Positions 18,576 through 26,639 of a stretch of 64,000 nt of DNA are shown piece after piece. The notes under the pieces are model-generated. The model ran no database searches. It saw only the letters and a program-made list of their open reading frames with translations, and was not told the origin of the DNA. This stretch comes from Lujinxingia sediminis (GTDB taxonomy: Bacteria > Myxococcota_A > Bradymonadia > Bradymonadales > Bradymonadaceae). The stretch spans positions 124,001 through 188,000 of the forward strand of contig NZ_SADD01000001.1 in NCBI RefSeq assembly GCF_004005565.1, in the 5' to 3' direction. Each line of letters opens with the position of its first letter. Positions within the stretch are counted from its first letter, which is position 1. The position numbers were made by a program, and so were the translations under genes.

Positions 18576-18674
18576 GGGGCGCTCTCGCGGACGGTCGTCA
18601 TAGGACCGCTCCGTGGTACATCAACCTGGAGCGGGGGGTAAAGGCGTATTGTGGGGGCGTACTCAGGAGTGGGT

Positions 18675-18714
18675 CGCTCCCCGGCGCAGCGCGCGTGCGC
18701 GGCACCGGGGAGCG
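18675..18714. terminator. GC-rich hairpin downstream of ackA-pduL
   Basis: CGCTCCCCGG (18675-18684) pairs perfectly with CCGGGGAGCG (18705-18714), with further self-complementary GC sequence inside. There is no T-run on either side, so it may be a factor-dependent terminator or simply a stabilising hairpin. Confidence 0.4.
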
Positions 18715-18749
18715 CCCGACCACGGTGAAGGAGTCCGGGGAGGTGGGGG

Positions 18750-20597
18750 CTATTCTGCGGCCGGATCGACGGCATCGTAGCGGGTGTTGCGGCGGCGCAG
18801 CTGAGCGCGACCTTCGGTGGAGATGAGGGTGCCTGTGGCACCGCGGCCAAGGTTTGCGGCGTTGCCCTCATCGGTGTCGATGTGCATCTCCAGACGGTAT
18901 TTTTCGGAGACGCGGACGAGGACATCGCCGAAGGTGAGGTCGCGGTCGCCCCCGGCGACGGCGACTTCGACGACGTCGCGGTCCTGGACACCGAAGTGTG
19001 CGGCGTCATCGGGCGTCATGTGGATGTGGCGCCAGGCGCAGATGACGCCCTGGTCGAGTTTGACCTGTCCGGCGGGGCCGACGAGCAGGATGCCCGGGCT
19101 GTTGGCGACGTCGCCGGAGGCGCGCACCGGGGCGTCGATGCCCAGGGCGAACTCGTCGGTGCGTGAGATCTCGAGCTGGTTGAGTGAGCGGGTGGGGCCG
19201 AGGATACGGACGGCGGGAAACTCGTTTTTGGGTCCGACGACGCGCACGGTCTCTTCGGCGGCAAACTGGCCGGGTTGGGAGAGGTCGTTTCGGGGCGTGA
19301 GCTCGTACCCGGGGCCGAAGAGGGATTCAACCGCCTCGCGGGTAAGGTGGACATGGCGTGCGGAGACGGCGACAGGGATGGGGCGTTGGTCGAGGGTGAG
19401 TTCGTCGGATTTGAGGATGAGTTTGGAGACGGCCTCGGCGATGGCGCGGCTCTCGTCGGTGCGGGCGACGAGGAGGCGAGTGCGAGCGTGGGGAGTGGAG
19501 AAGCTCTGAACGGGTTGTTCGCTGGCGAGTTGGAGCTCGCGGTTGCGGTCTTCATCAAGGCGCGCACCGAGGAAGTCGAGGCGCTGGGCGATGCGATGTC
19601 GCATCAGCGCGCTGTTTTCGCCGATGCCCCCGGCAAACACGATAGCGTCGACGCCGCCCATGATGGCGGCGTAGGCGCCGATGTATTTGCGCACGCGGTG
19701 GGCGAAGACCTGGATGGCGAGTCGGCAGTGGTCGTCGCCGTCGGCGGCGCGGGCCTCAATGTCGCGAAGGTCATTGCCGACGCCGGAGAGGCCGGCCAGG
19801 CCGCTTTTGCGGTTGAGGAGTTCGTCGAGTTGTTCGACCGTGTAGCCGTGTTCCCGCATCAGGTGGATGAGCAGACCGGGATCGATGTCACCGGTGCGGG
19901 TGCCCATGACGAGGCCTTCCAGGGGAGTGAGACCCATGGAGGTTTCGATGGAGCGGCCGAACTCGACGGCGCAGAGGCTGGCACCGTTGCCGAGGTGGCA
20001 GGTGATCAGGCGCAGGTCGCGCACGTCGGCGTCGAGGAACTCGGCGGCGCGCTGAGCGACGTAGGCGTGGCTGATGCCATGGAAGCCAAAGCGGCGCAGG
20101 CCGGGGTCGTTGGCCATCGCGTAGGGCAGCGCGTAGGTGCGGGCGCGTCGAGGGAGGGTAGCGTGGAAGGCGGTGTCAAAGACGGCGACGTGGTCGACGT
20201 CGGGGAGGAGTTTGCGGGCGGCGCGGATGCCGGCCAGGTTTGCGGGGTTGTGCAGGGGGGCGAGGCTTGCGAGTTCGTCGATGGCGTCTTCGACCTCGGT
20301 GGTGATGCGGACCGGGTGGGTGAAGCGCGCGCCGCCGTGGACGACCCGGTGTCCGACGCCGGCGATGGCGCCCGGGTTATCGAGGCGCTGGAGGAGGAGG
20401 GCGATGGTTTTTGTCAGGGCTTGCTCGTGGTCGACCGGACCGAGGTCGGTGGTGACATCTTCGCCATCAAAGCGCAGCGTGGCGTTGGGTTGGCCGATGC
20501 GTTCGATGTCCATGCGGGCGACAAAGGCACCGGTGGCGTGTTCGCGAACGTCGGCCTTGATCGACGAGCTGCCGCAGTTGATGACGAGGATCTTCAT
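18750..20597 (-). CDS. ackA-pduL: Acetate kinase - PduL phosphotransacylase fusion
   Basis: 615 residues in one frame. Residues 1-395 are a full acetate kinase: INCGSSSIK with Asn7, GHRVVHGG with Arg84, FDTAFH with Asp141, HLGNGAS, METS-type MGLTPLEG, and FAGGIGENS. Residues about 405-612 are a PduL phosphate acyltransferase, with likely zinc ligands His415/His417 (SARHVHLT), His524/His526 (RHIHMTP) and His572 (LEMHIDTDEGN). The chain could interconvert acetyl-CoA and acetate, making or using ATP, through acetyl phosphate handed between fused sites. No encapsulation peptide or microcompartment gene is seen. The usual two-gene arrangement is absent. It is flanked by intergenic repeats upstream and a hairpin downstream. 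Confidence 0.9.
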   Translation of the reverse strand: MKILVINCGSSSIKADVREHATGAFVARMDIERIGQPNATLRFDGEDVTTDLGPVDHEQALTKTIALLLQRLDNPGAIAGVGHRVVHGGARFTHPVRITTEVEDAIDELASLAPLHNPANLAGIRAARKLLPDVDHVAVFDTAFHATLPRRARTYALPYAMANDPGLRRFGFHGISHAYVAQRAAEFLDADVRDLRLITCHLGNGASLCAVEFGRSIETSMGLTPLEGLVMGTRTGDIDPGLLIHLMREHGYTVEQLDELLNRKSGLAGLSGVGNDLRDIEARAADGDDHCRLAIQVFAHRVRKYIGAYAAIMGGVDAIVFAGGIGENSALMRHRIAQRLDFLGARLDEDRNRELQLASEQPVQSFSTPHARTRLLVARTDESRAIAEAVSKLILKSDELTLDQRPIPVAVSARHVHLTREAVESLFGPGYELTPRNDLSQPGQFAAEETVRVVGPKNEFPAVRILGPTRSLNQLEISRTDEFALGIDAPVRASGDVANSPGILLVGPAGQVKLDQGVICAWRHIHMTPDDAAHFGVQDRDVVEVAVAGGDRDLTFGDVLVRVSEKYRLEMHIDTDEGNAANLGRGATGTLISTEGRAQLRRRNTRYDAVDPAAE

Positions 20598-20782
20598 CGG
20601 TGTCTCCTGAGGAGGGGGGAATTAGGCCGGATAGCGCGCGATGGGTGCGAGAGCCGGACATGCTAAGCGTTGACTGCGGGCACCATTTCATAGCGCGGCG
20701 AGGGTGTGCAACCCGGGTGGCGACGCGATGGGGAGAGGAGCGGGGTGTGGAGGGGGAGAGTCGCGCTGCAAAGCACGTCGGT

Positions 20783-20992
20783 GAGGTTGCGCAGCGGGTG
20801 AAGAGCTCCAGAGACCCGGACGGTGAGGTTGCGGAGAGCTTGAGGCACCGCGCAACCGTGGGGAGTGAGGTTGTGGTGAGGTTGAGGCGCAGCGCAACCG
20901 TGATCGATGAGGTTGTGGCGAGGTTGAGGCGCAGCGCAAACGTAAGCGACGACGTTGTGGAGAGGGTGAACGCCTCGAAAACCTCGGTCGAC
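20783..20992 (+). repeat. Five tandem 42-bp repeats
   Basis: Units start at 20783, 20825, 20867, 20909 and 20951, each beginning GAGGTTG or GACGTTG and carrying GCGCAGCGCAACC or a variant; units 3 and 4 are closest. GGTTG and CAACC can pair within a unit. The period is a multiple of three, and the + frame 20600-21013 stays open across all five units, encoding a 14-residue helical repeat like DEVVARLRRSANVS. There is no convincing ribosome site and its GTG start sits on the ackA ribosome site, so I treat it as repeat DNA that might encode a small protein. Confidence 0.75.
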
Positions 20993-21175
20993 GAGAGATT
21001 CGGGGTCACCTGACCCCACGAAAACCTCGGTCGACGAGAGATTCGGGGTCACTTAACCCCACGAAAGTCTCGGTCGGTGAGAGATTCGGGGTCACTTGAC
21101 CTCACGAAAACCTCGGTCGACGAGAGATTCGGGGTCACTTGACCTCACGAAAGTCTCGGTGACCGAGGTTTTCGA
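20976..21175 (+). repeat. Four tandem 43-bp repeats ending in an inverted half-unit
   Basis: Units start at 20976, 21019, 21062 and 21105. Each begins CGAAAACC or CGAAAGTC, continues CTCGGTCG, then GAGAGATTCG, and ends in a hairpin GGGGTCA-nn-TGACCCC (or TGACCTC). A fifth copy at 21148 turns around: CTCGGTGACCGAG is a perfect palindrome followed by GTTTTCG, the reverse complement of the unit start. The 43-bp period is not a multiple of three, so a coding role is unlikely. Repeats are contiguous without spacers, so this is not CRISPR. Together with the 42-bp array this accounts for most of the gap 20598-21273; nothing else is visible there. Confidence 0.85.
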
Positions 21176-21273
21176 GGGGTGATTCATCCTAAAAGGGTAC
21201 GTCTGTAGCGTTTTCGAGACGCGTATCATCTCGCAAGAGTGGCCGGGTGGTGTTTTTGAGGGGGGGAATGTTC

Positions 21274-22281
21274 TCAGCGGGGCAGTGTCGTGAGTAAGAT
21301 CGAGCGTGTGGCGGCGGCCAGCGTCTGGAGGGAGCGGGTACGGAGGCTGGGGGAAGGGGGAGCGGGTGTGGCGCGCGTGAGGGCGGAGAACCAGCGCTCA
21401 GGGTGAGCGTCGTTGAGGATGCCTTCGAGGCAGAAGATGGCGACATCGTGGACGCCGGCGTGCAGGGTGGCGCCGAGGTCCAGCGCGAGCTCGGTGGGGG
21501 AGCTATAGGCGGGCTCATCGCCCAGCACACCGGTACCGGTGAGGCCGATGGAGGCATGGGCGCGTGGGCCGAAGTGGGTGTGCAGATGACGTAGCAGGCG
21601 CCAGTGGATGTAGCGGGCGTCGGCCGGGGAGAGGAGGCCGCGGGAGTAGCCCGAGAGCATGGAGCCGTAGGTCATGATGCCGGCCAGCTGCCAGTCGATA
21701 TGCATCCAGGGGGTGCGGGCGATGCGTTGCCAGAGGTTGTGGCCGTCGCGAAGATCATGGGCGGCGGTGGGCAGCGTGATGCCCAGGGTGGGGATGGTGA
21801 GGCGATGAAGATCGGCGATGAGTTCGTCGAGAAGGGTGCGGGCGGTGGGGAGGTCCACGGTCGGACGCAGGTGAGGTGCGTGTCGCGGGGGAGGCGCCGG
21901 GACGAAGGGGCGGAGCACGCGTTCGTGGAGGCGTTTGAGGGCGTCGAGTGGGGGCTCAAGGTCGATGGCGGCCAACGCCGGGACGGCCTCTCTGGCGAGC
22001 AGCTCCTGGATGAGGTTGCGGATATAGGGGGCGAAGAGGGGGAGGGTGGTTGTGTTGGGCCAGTAGCCCTGCTCCGGGCTGAGCAGGGGCCAGATGCCGG
22101 GCTGGAGGTCGAGCGCGCGGGCGCGGCGTATGTACGTGGCCGCCAGGTGGAGGTCGGCATCGGGGCGAAGCGCGGCGATGGGGTGGATGCGGTATCTGGC
22201 AAGCAGGCGAAGCAGCGGTGGGCTTGCGAGTTCGGAGAGGGGAAGGTGTTCGGACCAGATGCGCAGGGTGGGGGAGGGCAT
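21274..22281 (-). CDS. Hypothetical protein, possibly TIM-barrel-like
   Basis: 335 residues from the ATG at 22281; the frame continues to 22398 but that extension looks non-coding. I do not recognise the family. The chain is rich in Leu, Ala, His and Pro. Segments such as IHPIAALRP, LQPGIWPLL, ALAAIDLEPP and PTLGITLPT look like successive beta strands followed by helices, a pattern seen in TIM-barrel glycosidase-like proteins. There is no signal peptide. It diverges from the PHP lipoprotein gene, and no ribosome site is obvious. Function unknown. Confidence 0.55.
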   Translation of the reverse strand: MPSPTLRIWSEHLPLSELASPPLLRLLARYRIHPIAALRPDADLHLAATYIRRARALDLQPGIWPLLSPEQGYWPNTTTLPLFAPYIRNLIQELLAREAVPALAAIDLEPPLDALKRLHERVLRPFVPAPPPRHAPHLRPTVDLPTARTLLDELIADLHRLTIPTLGITLPTAAHDLRDGHNLWQRIARTPWMHIDWQLAGIMTYGSMLSGYSRGLLSPADARYIHWRLLRHLHTHFGPRAHASIGLTGTGVLGDEPAYSSPTELALDLGATLHAGVHDVAIFCLEGILNDAHPERWFSALTRATPAPPSPSLRTRSLQTLAAATRSILLTTLPR

Positions 22282-22554
22282 AAGGGGGATGTGGGGTGTG
22301 GGTGAAGGGAGGGGGGCGGTGTGTCGTGCGTGGACTCGGCAGGGAGGTCCGAGATGCGTTACACTACGGTGACAAAGGCGGTGTTCGGTTCCGGCCATGT
22401 GCGAGCAGGGCGCGCGCGTGTCGGTGGCGAGAAGGCTTATGACGAGGCGATGGCGATCACGCTCCGGTGTAGGGCGGAGATGATAGGCGGTGTGGAGACC
22501 AGGTCCATAGCTCTGGCGAAGATGCGATGGGCTGGCGAGCGAAAAGGTAGAGTG

Positions 22555-25500
22555 ATGACTATGTGGCGGGCGTTCGGATTAAGGTTCGGGTTGGTGTCGG
22601 TGATGGTGATGGGAGCGCTGGCGGTGGGATGCAGCGATCCGGAGGTGGTGGACGGGGAGGGTGAGCCAGACGCGGAGGTGGGTGAGCCTGATGGGGGAGA
22701 CGTGGGCGGGGAAGGCGATGTGGATGCCGGCGAGGAGGAGCTGGAGCGGGCGGAGATCGACGTGGAGGCGGTGCTGGAGGCCCCGGGAGAGGGCTTTGTG
22801 CGTGCGGTGCAGGTGCAGAGCGCTGAGGAGGGCATCGTCGGGGAGGTGGCGCAGGGGGTGGCGGGGGACTGGGTGCTGGAGAACGACTTCGGGCGCTATC
22901 AGATCGGTTTCGGGGAGCGTGTGGTCGGGCCGTGTTCGTGGGATGGGAACCCGATCGCGGTGAGTAGGGCGGACGAGGGGGCGGAGAGCGTGCTCGGGGA
23001 GATCTGCTTTTTGCTCAACATCGGGCAGACCTTCCGGCCGGAGGTGGTGGAGGTGTTGGAGGATGGGTCCGAGGGGCGCGCGGTGGTGGCGGTGACGGGG
23101 AGGCCTGTGCCCCTGGATTTTTTGAACGTGAGCTCGATGGTCGATGATTTTGCTCCGGGGCTTCTCGACGCGCTGGATTTTGATCCGGTTCGGGAGCTGC
23201 CTCTGACGGTGACGGTGTATTACGCGTTAACGCCTCAGAGTCGGTCGTTGCGGGTGATCACGGCGATGCGCAACGACGGGGGGGCGGCCGAATATGTGGT
23301 GGCGGCACATCTGGTGTTGTCGGGGTCGACGGGAAGTTATTTCAACCCGTTTGGGGGGCCGAAGGGGTGGGGCTATCGCATGCTGGGCAGTGATAATTTG
23401 AACGCGGATCCGGTGAGTTATCTCGGGTATTTCAATCGCCGGGGGGGATATGCAGTGGTTCCCGATGCCTGGGAGTACCTGGAGCGAGACGGGATGCCGG
23501 TGGGCGCGGGGATGCTGGCGGTGAGCGGGGCGGCGGGGCTTATACACGGCGCGACGGATTTGTTGCAGACGCTGACGGCCCCGCGTTCGCGCTGGCCGCA
23601 GACCCGGGGGTATCAGGCGATTGAGCCGGGTGCGGTGAGTTTTGTTGGCTACAGGCTCTATCCGGGAGCGGGGGCGGTGAGTTCGGTGACCGATGCAATT
23701 TACGAAGATATGGCGTTGGGAGCCTCGGAGGTGAGCGGGCGCGTGGTGGACGCGCAGGGAGAGGGCGTGTCAGGCGTGAAGGTGAGCGCGTTGCGCGATG
23801 GCGATCGCGCGTTTGTGGCCGGGTGGACCGACGCGCAGGGGGGCTTTGCTTTTGATCTTCTGGAGGGGAGCTGGGAGCTGCGCTTTCGCGACGATGGTGT
23901 GCTCACGCGCGTCTCGGATGTGGAGGTCGGCGGTGAGGATGTGGCGCTGGGTGAGGTGGCGTTAAGCGAGCCCGGGGTGATGGCCATTCAGGTGAGGGAC
24001 GCAGCAGGGGAGCCGGTTCCGGCGCGTGTGGTCATTGCCTGTGTGAACGACTGTGGTGATCGGCGCGAGGATAGTCGGGAGCGCGACGCGGGCCTTGCGC
24101 CGCCCTACGGGTGGTTGCGCATCGAGGAGTTGGGGGTGGGCGGGCAGGCGACGCTGAAGATGGCACCGGGGGAGTACCGGGTCAGCGTAAATCGGGGGAT
24201 GACCTGGTCGGTGTGGCCCTCGGATGCGACGTTGACCGGCGGGGAGCCGGTGAGTGTGGTCGCCGGTGAGGAGGTTGTGGTGGAGGCGGAGATCGCCGAG
24301 GTCATCGATACGAGCGGTGCGCTCAGCGCGGACTTTCACATTCACGCGATGTACTCGCCGGACTCCAACGTCTCGGAGGAGCAGCGGGTGCTGGACTTTA
24401 TGGCCGGCGGGCTCGATGTGATGGTGAGCAGCGACCATGACGCGATCAGCGATTTCGGGGCGGCGATTGTGAGGCTGGGGGCGCAGGCGCAGATTGCGAG
24501 TGTGGTGGGAAGCGAGATCACGACGTCGAACCTGGGGCATATCAATGCGTTTCCGTTGCAGCGGGACGCTCAGGCGCGTCGTGGTGGGCCGCTGGACTGG
24601 AGCAATGACGGTGGTCTGCATCTGACGCTGCAGGAGGTCGTGGATCGGACGCGGGAGCACCCCGGGGAGCAGGTCATTCAACTCAACCACCCGAAGAAGC
24701 CGATGGGCGCGATCGGGTTGTTGGAGGCGGATGTGATAACGGGGCAAAGTTTCGCAGATCCGGCGGCGCGGCGGATGACGGACGCGTTTGTGGATGAGGT
24801 CAGCGGCGATACGGGGCTGTGGACCGATGATTTTGACGCGATCGAGGTGCTCAACGGGTTTAGCGAAGGTGACTTCTGGAGCTCGATGCGCTGGTGGCTT
24901 GCGATGGTGGGACGCGGGTTTTCACCGACGGCGACAGCGGTCAGTGATACGCACGGGGTGTACGGGAGTCTGGCCGCGAGTCCGCGCAGCTTTGTGATGG
25001 TGGATCAGGGGCGAGATAGCGCGCAGACGATGTCGATCGAGCATCTGGTGGAGCGGATCAAGGAGGGGGCGTTGGTGGGGACGACCGGTCCCTTTATGCA
25101 GGTGGAGGCGGTCAACGGGGCCCAGGAGAGTGCCGGGCCGGGCGATGTGCTGGATGCGGCTTCCGGGACGGTGACGCTGCGTGTGACGTTGCAGCTGACC
25201 GACTGGGTGGATGTGGACCGGCTCGACCTCTATATGAACGTGCCGGCAGAGGGGCTGGTGGGGGCGCCGGGAGAGGCGGTGGAGGAGGCGTTGGCACCAA
25301 CCCGACAGGTAGATGTGGTGTGGGATGAGGCTTCGCACCGGGAGTTGGTGGCGCAGGGAGCCCGGGCGCATTATCGCTGGCGGCAGGAGGTGGAGGTGGA
25401 ACTGGAGGTCGAGCGCGATAGCTACGTGGTGGTGATCGCGCGCGGTGCGAATGGGCGAACGATGGTGCCGGTGCTGGCCAGTTCGGTGAAGCCGATGGCA

Positions 25501-25818
25501 TTCTCGAACCCGGTGTTCCTGGATGCCGACGGGGGTGGGTATGATAATCCGCCGCTGGCGTCGTATCGTCAGGAGCTTCTGGAGGCGCGCGCCAGCGGGG
25601 AGGCGGTAGGGCAGCGGCGCGGAGCGCTGGTGGCGCCTGTGATTCGGCCTGGCGAGGAGGTTCGCGCGGAGCATTTTACAGGGCTGATCAATGCCTTGAG
25701 TTGTGGTCACGGCGGCGAGGAGGCGACGCATGTGCACGGTCATCACCACGATCATGGGCATGAGCATGAAGGCGGTCATCATCATCACCACGGGGGGAAG
25801 GCCGGGCATGTGCATTGA
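22555..25818 (+). CDS. PHP-domain (CehA/McbA-like) metallohydrolase lipoprotein with His-rich tail
   Basis: 1087 residues from the ATG at 22555 (AAGGTAGAG upstream). The frame opens at 22321 but only the later start gives a lipoprotein signal (LAVGC lipobox, Cys near 25). An acidic linker follows, then an unassigned N-terminal beta-rich region (about 60-390), a carboxypeptidase-regulatory-like beta domain (about 395-475, VSGRVVDAQGEGVSGVKV) and a PHP metallohydrolase domain (about 595-870). The PHP domain shows FHIHAMYSPDS, SSDHDAISDFG, GSEITT and LNHPKKP, which supply His and Asp metal ligands. The last 30 residues are extremely His-rich. It probably hydrolyses an ester or phosphoester at the cell surface; the substrate is unknown. 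Confidence 0.75.
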   Translation: MTMWRAFGLRFGLVSVMVMGALAVGCSDPEVVDGEGEPDAEVGEPDGGDVGGEGDVDAGEEELERAEIDVEAVLEAPGEGFVRAVQVQSAEEGIVGEVAQGVAGDWVLENDFGRYQIGFGERVVGPCSWDGNPIAVSRADEGAESVLGEICFLLNIGQTFRPEVVEVLEDGSEGRAVVAVTGRPVPLDFLNVSSMVDDFAPGLLDALDFDPVRELPLTVTVYYALTPQSRSLRVITAMRNDGGAAEYVVAAHLVLSGSTGSYFNPFGGPKGWGYRMLGSDNLNADPVSYLGYFNRRGGYAVVPDAWEYLERDGMPVGAGMLAVSGAAGLIHGATDLLQTLTAPRSRWPQTRGYQAIEPGAVSFVGYRLYPGAGAVSSVTDAIYEDMALGASEVSGRVVDAQGEGVSGVKVSALRDGDRAFVAGWTDAQGGFAFDLLEGSWELRFRDDGVLTRVSDVEVGGEDVALGEVALSEPGVMAIQVRDAAGEPVPARVVIACVNDCGDRREDSRERDAGLAPPYGWLRIEELGVGGQATLKMAPGEYRVSVNRGMTWSVWPSDATLTGGEPVSVVAGEEVVVEAEIAEVIDTSGALSADFHIHAMYSPDSNVSEEQRVLDFMAGGLDVMVSSDHDAISDFGAAIVRLGAQAQIASVVGSEITTSNLGHINAFPLQRDAQARRGGPLDWSNDGGLHLTLQEVVDRTREHPGEQVIQLNHPKKPMGAIGLLEADVITGQSFADPAARRMTDAFVDEVSGDTGLWTDDFDAIEVLNGFSEGDFWSSMRWWLAMVGRGFSPTATAVSDTHGVYGSLAASPRSFVMVDQGRDSAQTMSIEHLVERIKEGALVGTTGPFMQVEAVNGAQESAGPGDVLDAASGTVTLRVTLQLTDWVDVDRLDLYMNVPAEGLVGAPGEAVEEALAPTRQVDVVWDEASHRELVAQGARAHYRWRQEVEVELEVERDSYVVVIARGANGRTMVPVLASSVKPMAFSNPVFLDADGGGYDNPPLASYRQELLEARASGEAVGQRRGALVAPVIRPGEEVRAEHFTGLINALSCGHGGEEATHVHGHHHDHGHEHEGGHHHHHGGKAGHVH

Positions 25819-25839
25819 GAGGATGGGCGGGGGGATTCG

Positions 25840-25869
25840 TTGACATGGGAAGGGGCCCGGCGCTAGGTT
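25840..25869 (+). promoter_or_regulatory. Putative promoter of lemA
   Basis: TTGACA (25840-25845), 18 nt, TAGGTT (25864-25869), about 100 nt before lemA. The -10 resembles those at 7445 and 28816. Confidence 0.55.
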
Positions 25870-25970
25870 CGGGCGCACGTTTGTTAGAAAAGCGGTGAAA
25901 AGGTGGGTTCATCTGCGGTGCGGATGTGCCCTGGTCATAAACGCGTGCGGAAGGCGCGACGGAGGTTCGG

Positions 25971-26573
25971 ATGGGAGCAGTGTTGGTCGTGTTGGGCGTG
26001 ATGTTTCTCGGGGTGGTGGTCCTCGTGGTGTTCGGGGTGGGGATTTACAACAAGCTGGTGACGCTGCGGAATCGTTTTCGCAATGCGTTCTCGCAGATCG
26101 ATGTGCAGCTGAAGCGACGCTACGATCTGATTCCTAATCTTGTGGAGACGGCGAAGTCCTTTATGGCGCATGAGCGCGAGACGCTTGAGGCGGTGATTCA
26201 GGCGCGGAATGCGGCGCAGTCGGCCAACCAGCGCGCCGCCCAGAACCCGGGGGATGCCCAGGCGATTCAGGGGCTGATGGGGGCGGAGGCGGCCTTGACC
26301 GGCTCGCTGGGTAAACTCTTTGCGCTTTCGGAGGCGTATCCGGAGCTTAAGAGCGACAAGACGATGAGCGGGTTGATGGAGGAGTTGACCTCGACGGAGA
26401 ACCGTATCGCGTTTGCGCGTCAGGCGTTTAACGACGCGGTGACGACGTACAACACGGCGCGGGAGAGTTTTCCGGCGGTGCTCTTTGCGCCGACGCTGGG
26501 CTTTCAGCCGGCGATGCTCTTTGAGATTCAGAACCCGACGGAGCGTGAGGCCGTGCGTGTGAGCTTCGGCTAA
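25971..26573 (+). CDS. lemA: LemA family membrane protein
   Basis: 200 residues: an N-terminal transmembrane helix (about 5-25), then the LemA helical bundle with the hallmark IYNKLVTLRNRFRNAFSQID and VQLKRRYDLIPNLVETAKSF. A GGAGG ribosome site lies 6 nt upstream. The C-terminal ENRIAFARQAFNDAV motif is also typical. LemA proteins are anchored with the bundle outside or in the periplasm; their function is poorly defined. The next gene is an M48 metalloprotease, a recurrent partner of LemA, so the two probably work together in envelope protein quality control. Confidence 0.9.
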   Translation: MGAVLVVLGVMFLGVVVLVVFGVGIYNKLVTLRNRFRNAFSQIDVQLKRRYDLIPNLVETAKSFMAHERETLEAVIQARNAAQSANQRAAQNPGDAQAIQGLMGAEAALTGSLGKLFALSEAYPELKSDKTMSGLMEELTSTENRIAFARQAFNDAVTTYNTARESFPAVLFAPTLGFQPAMLFEIQNPTEREAVRVSFG

Positions 26574-26639
26574 GCGAGGTGGGGGAGGGGGGATAGTGAT
26601 GTGCTGATCAGGCGACAAACGACGTGATGCGAGTGGTCA

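Noticed and set aside
20783-21175. CRISPR array
   Set aside because: Repeats are contiguous with no spacers, have 42- and 43-bp periods, and no cas genes are near.
22321-22554. N-terminal extension of the PHP lipoprotein
   Set aside because: It would bury the lipoprotein signal; the later ATG gives a proper lipobox.
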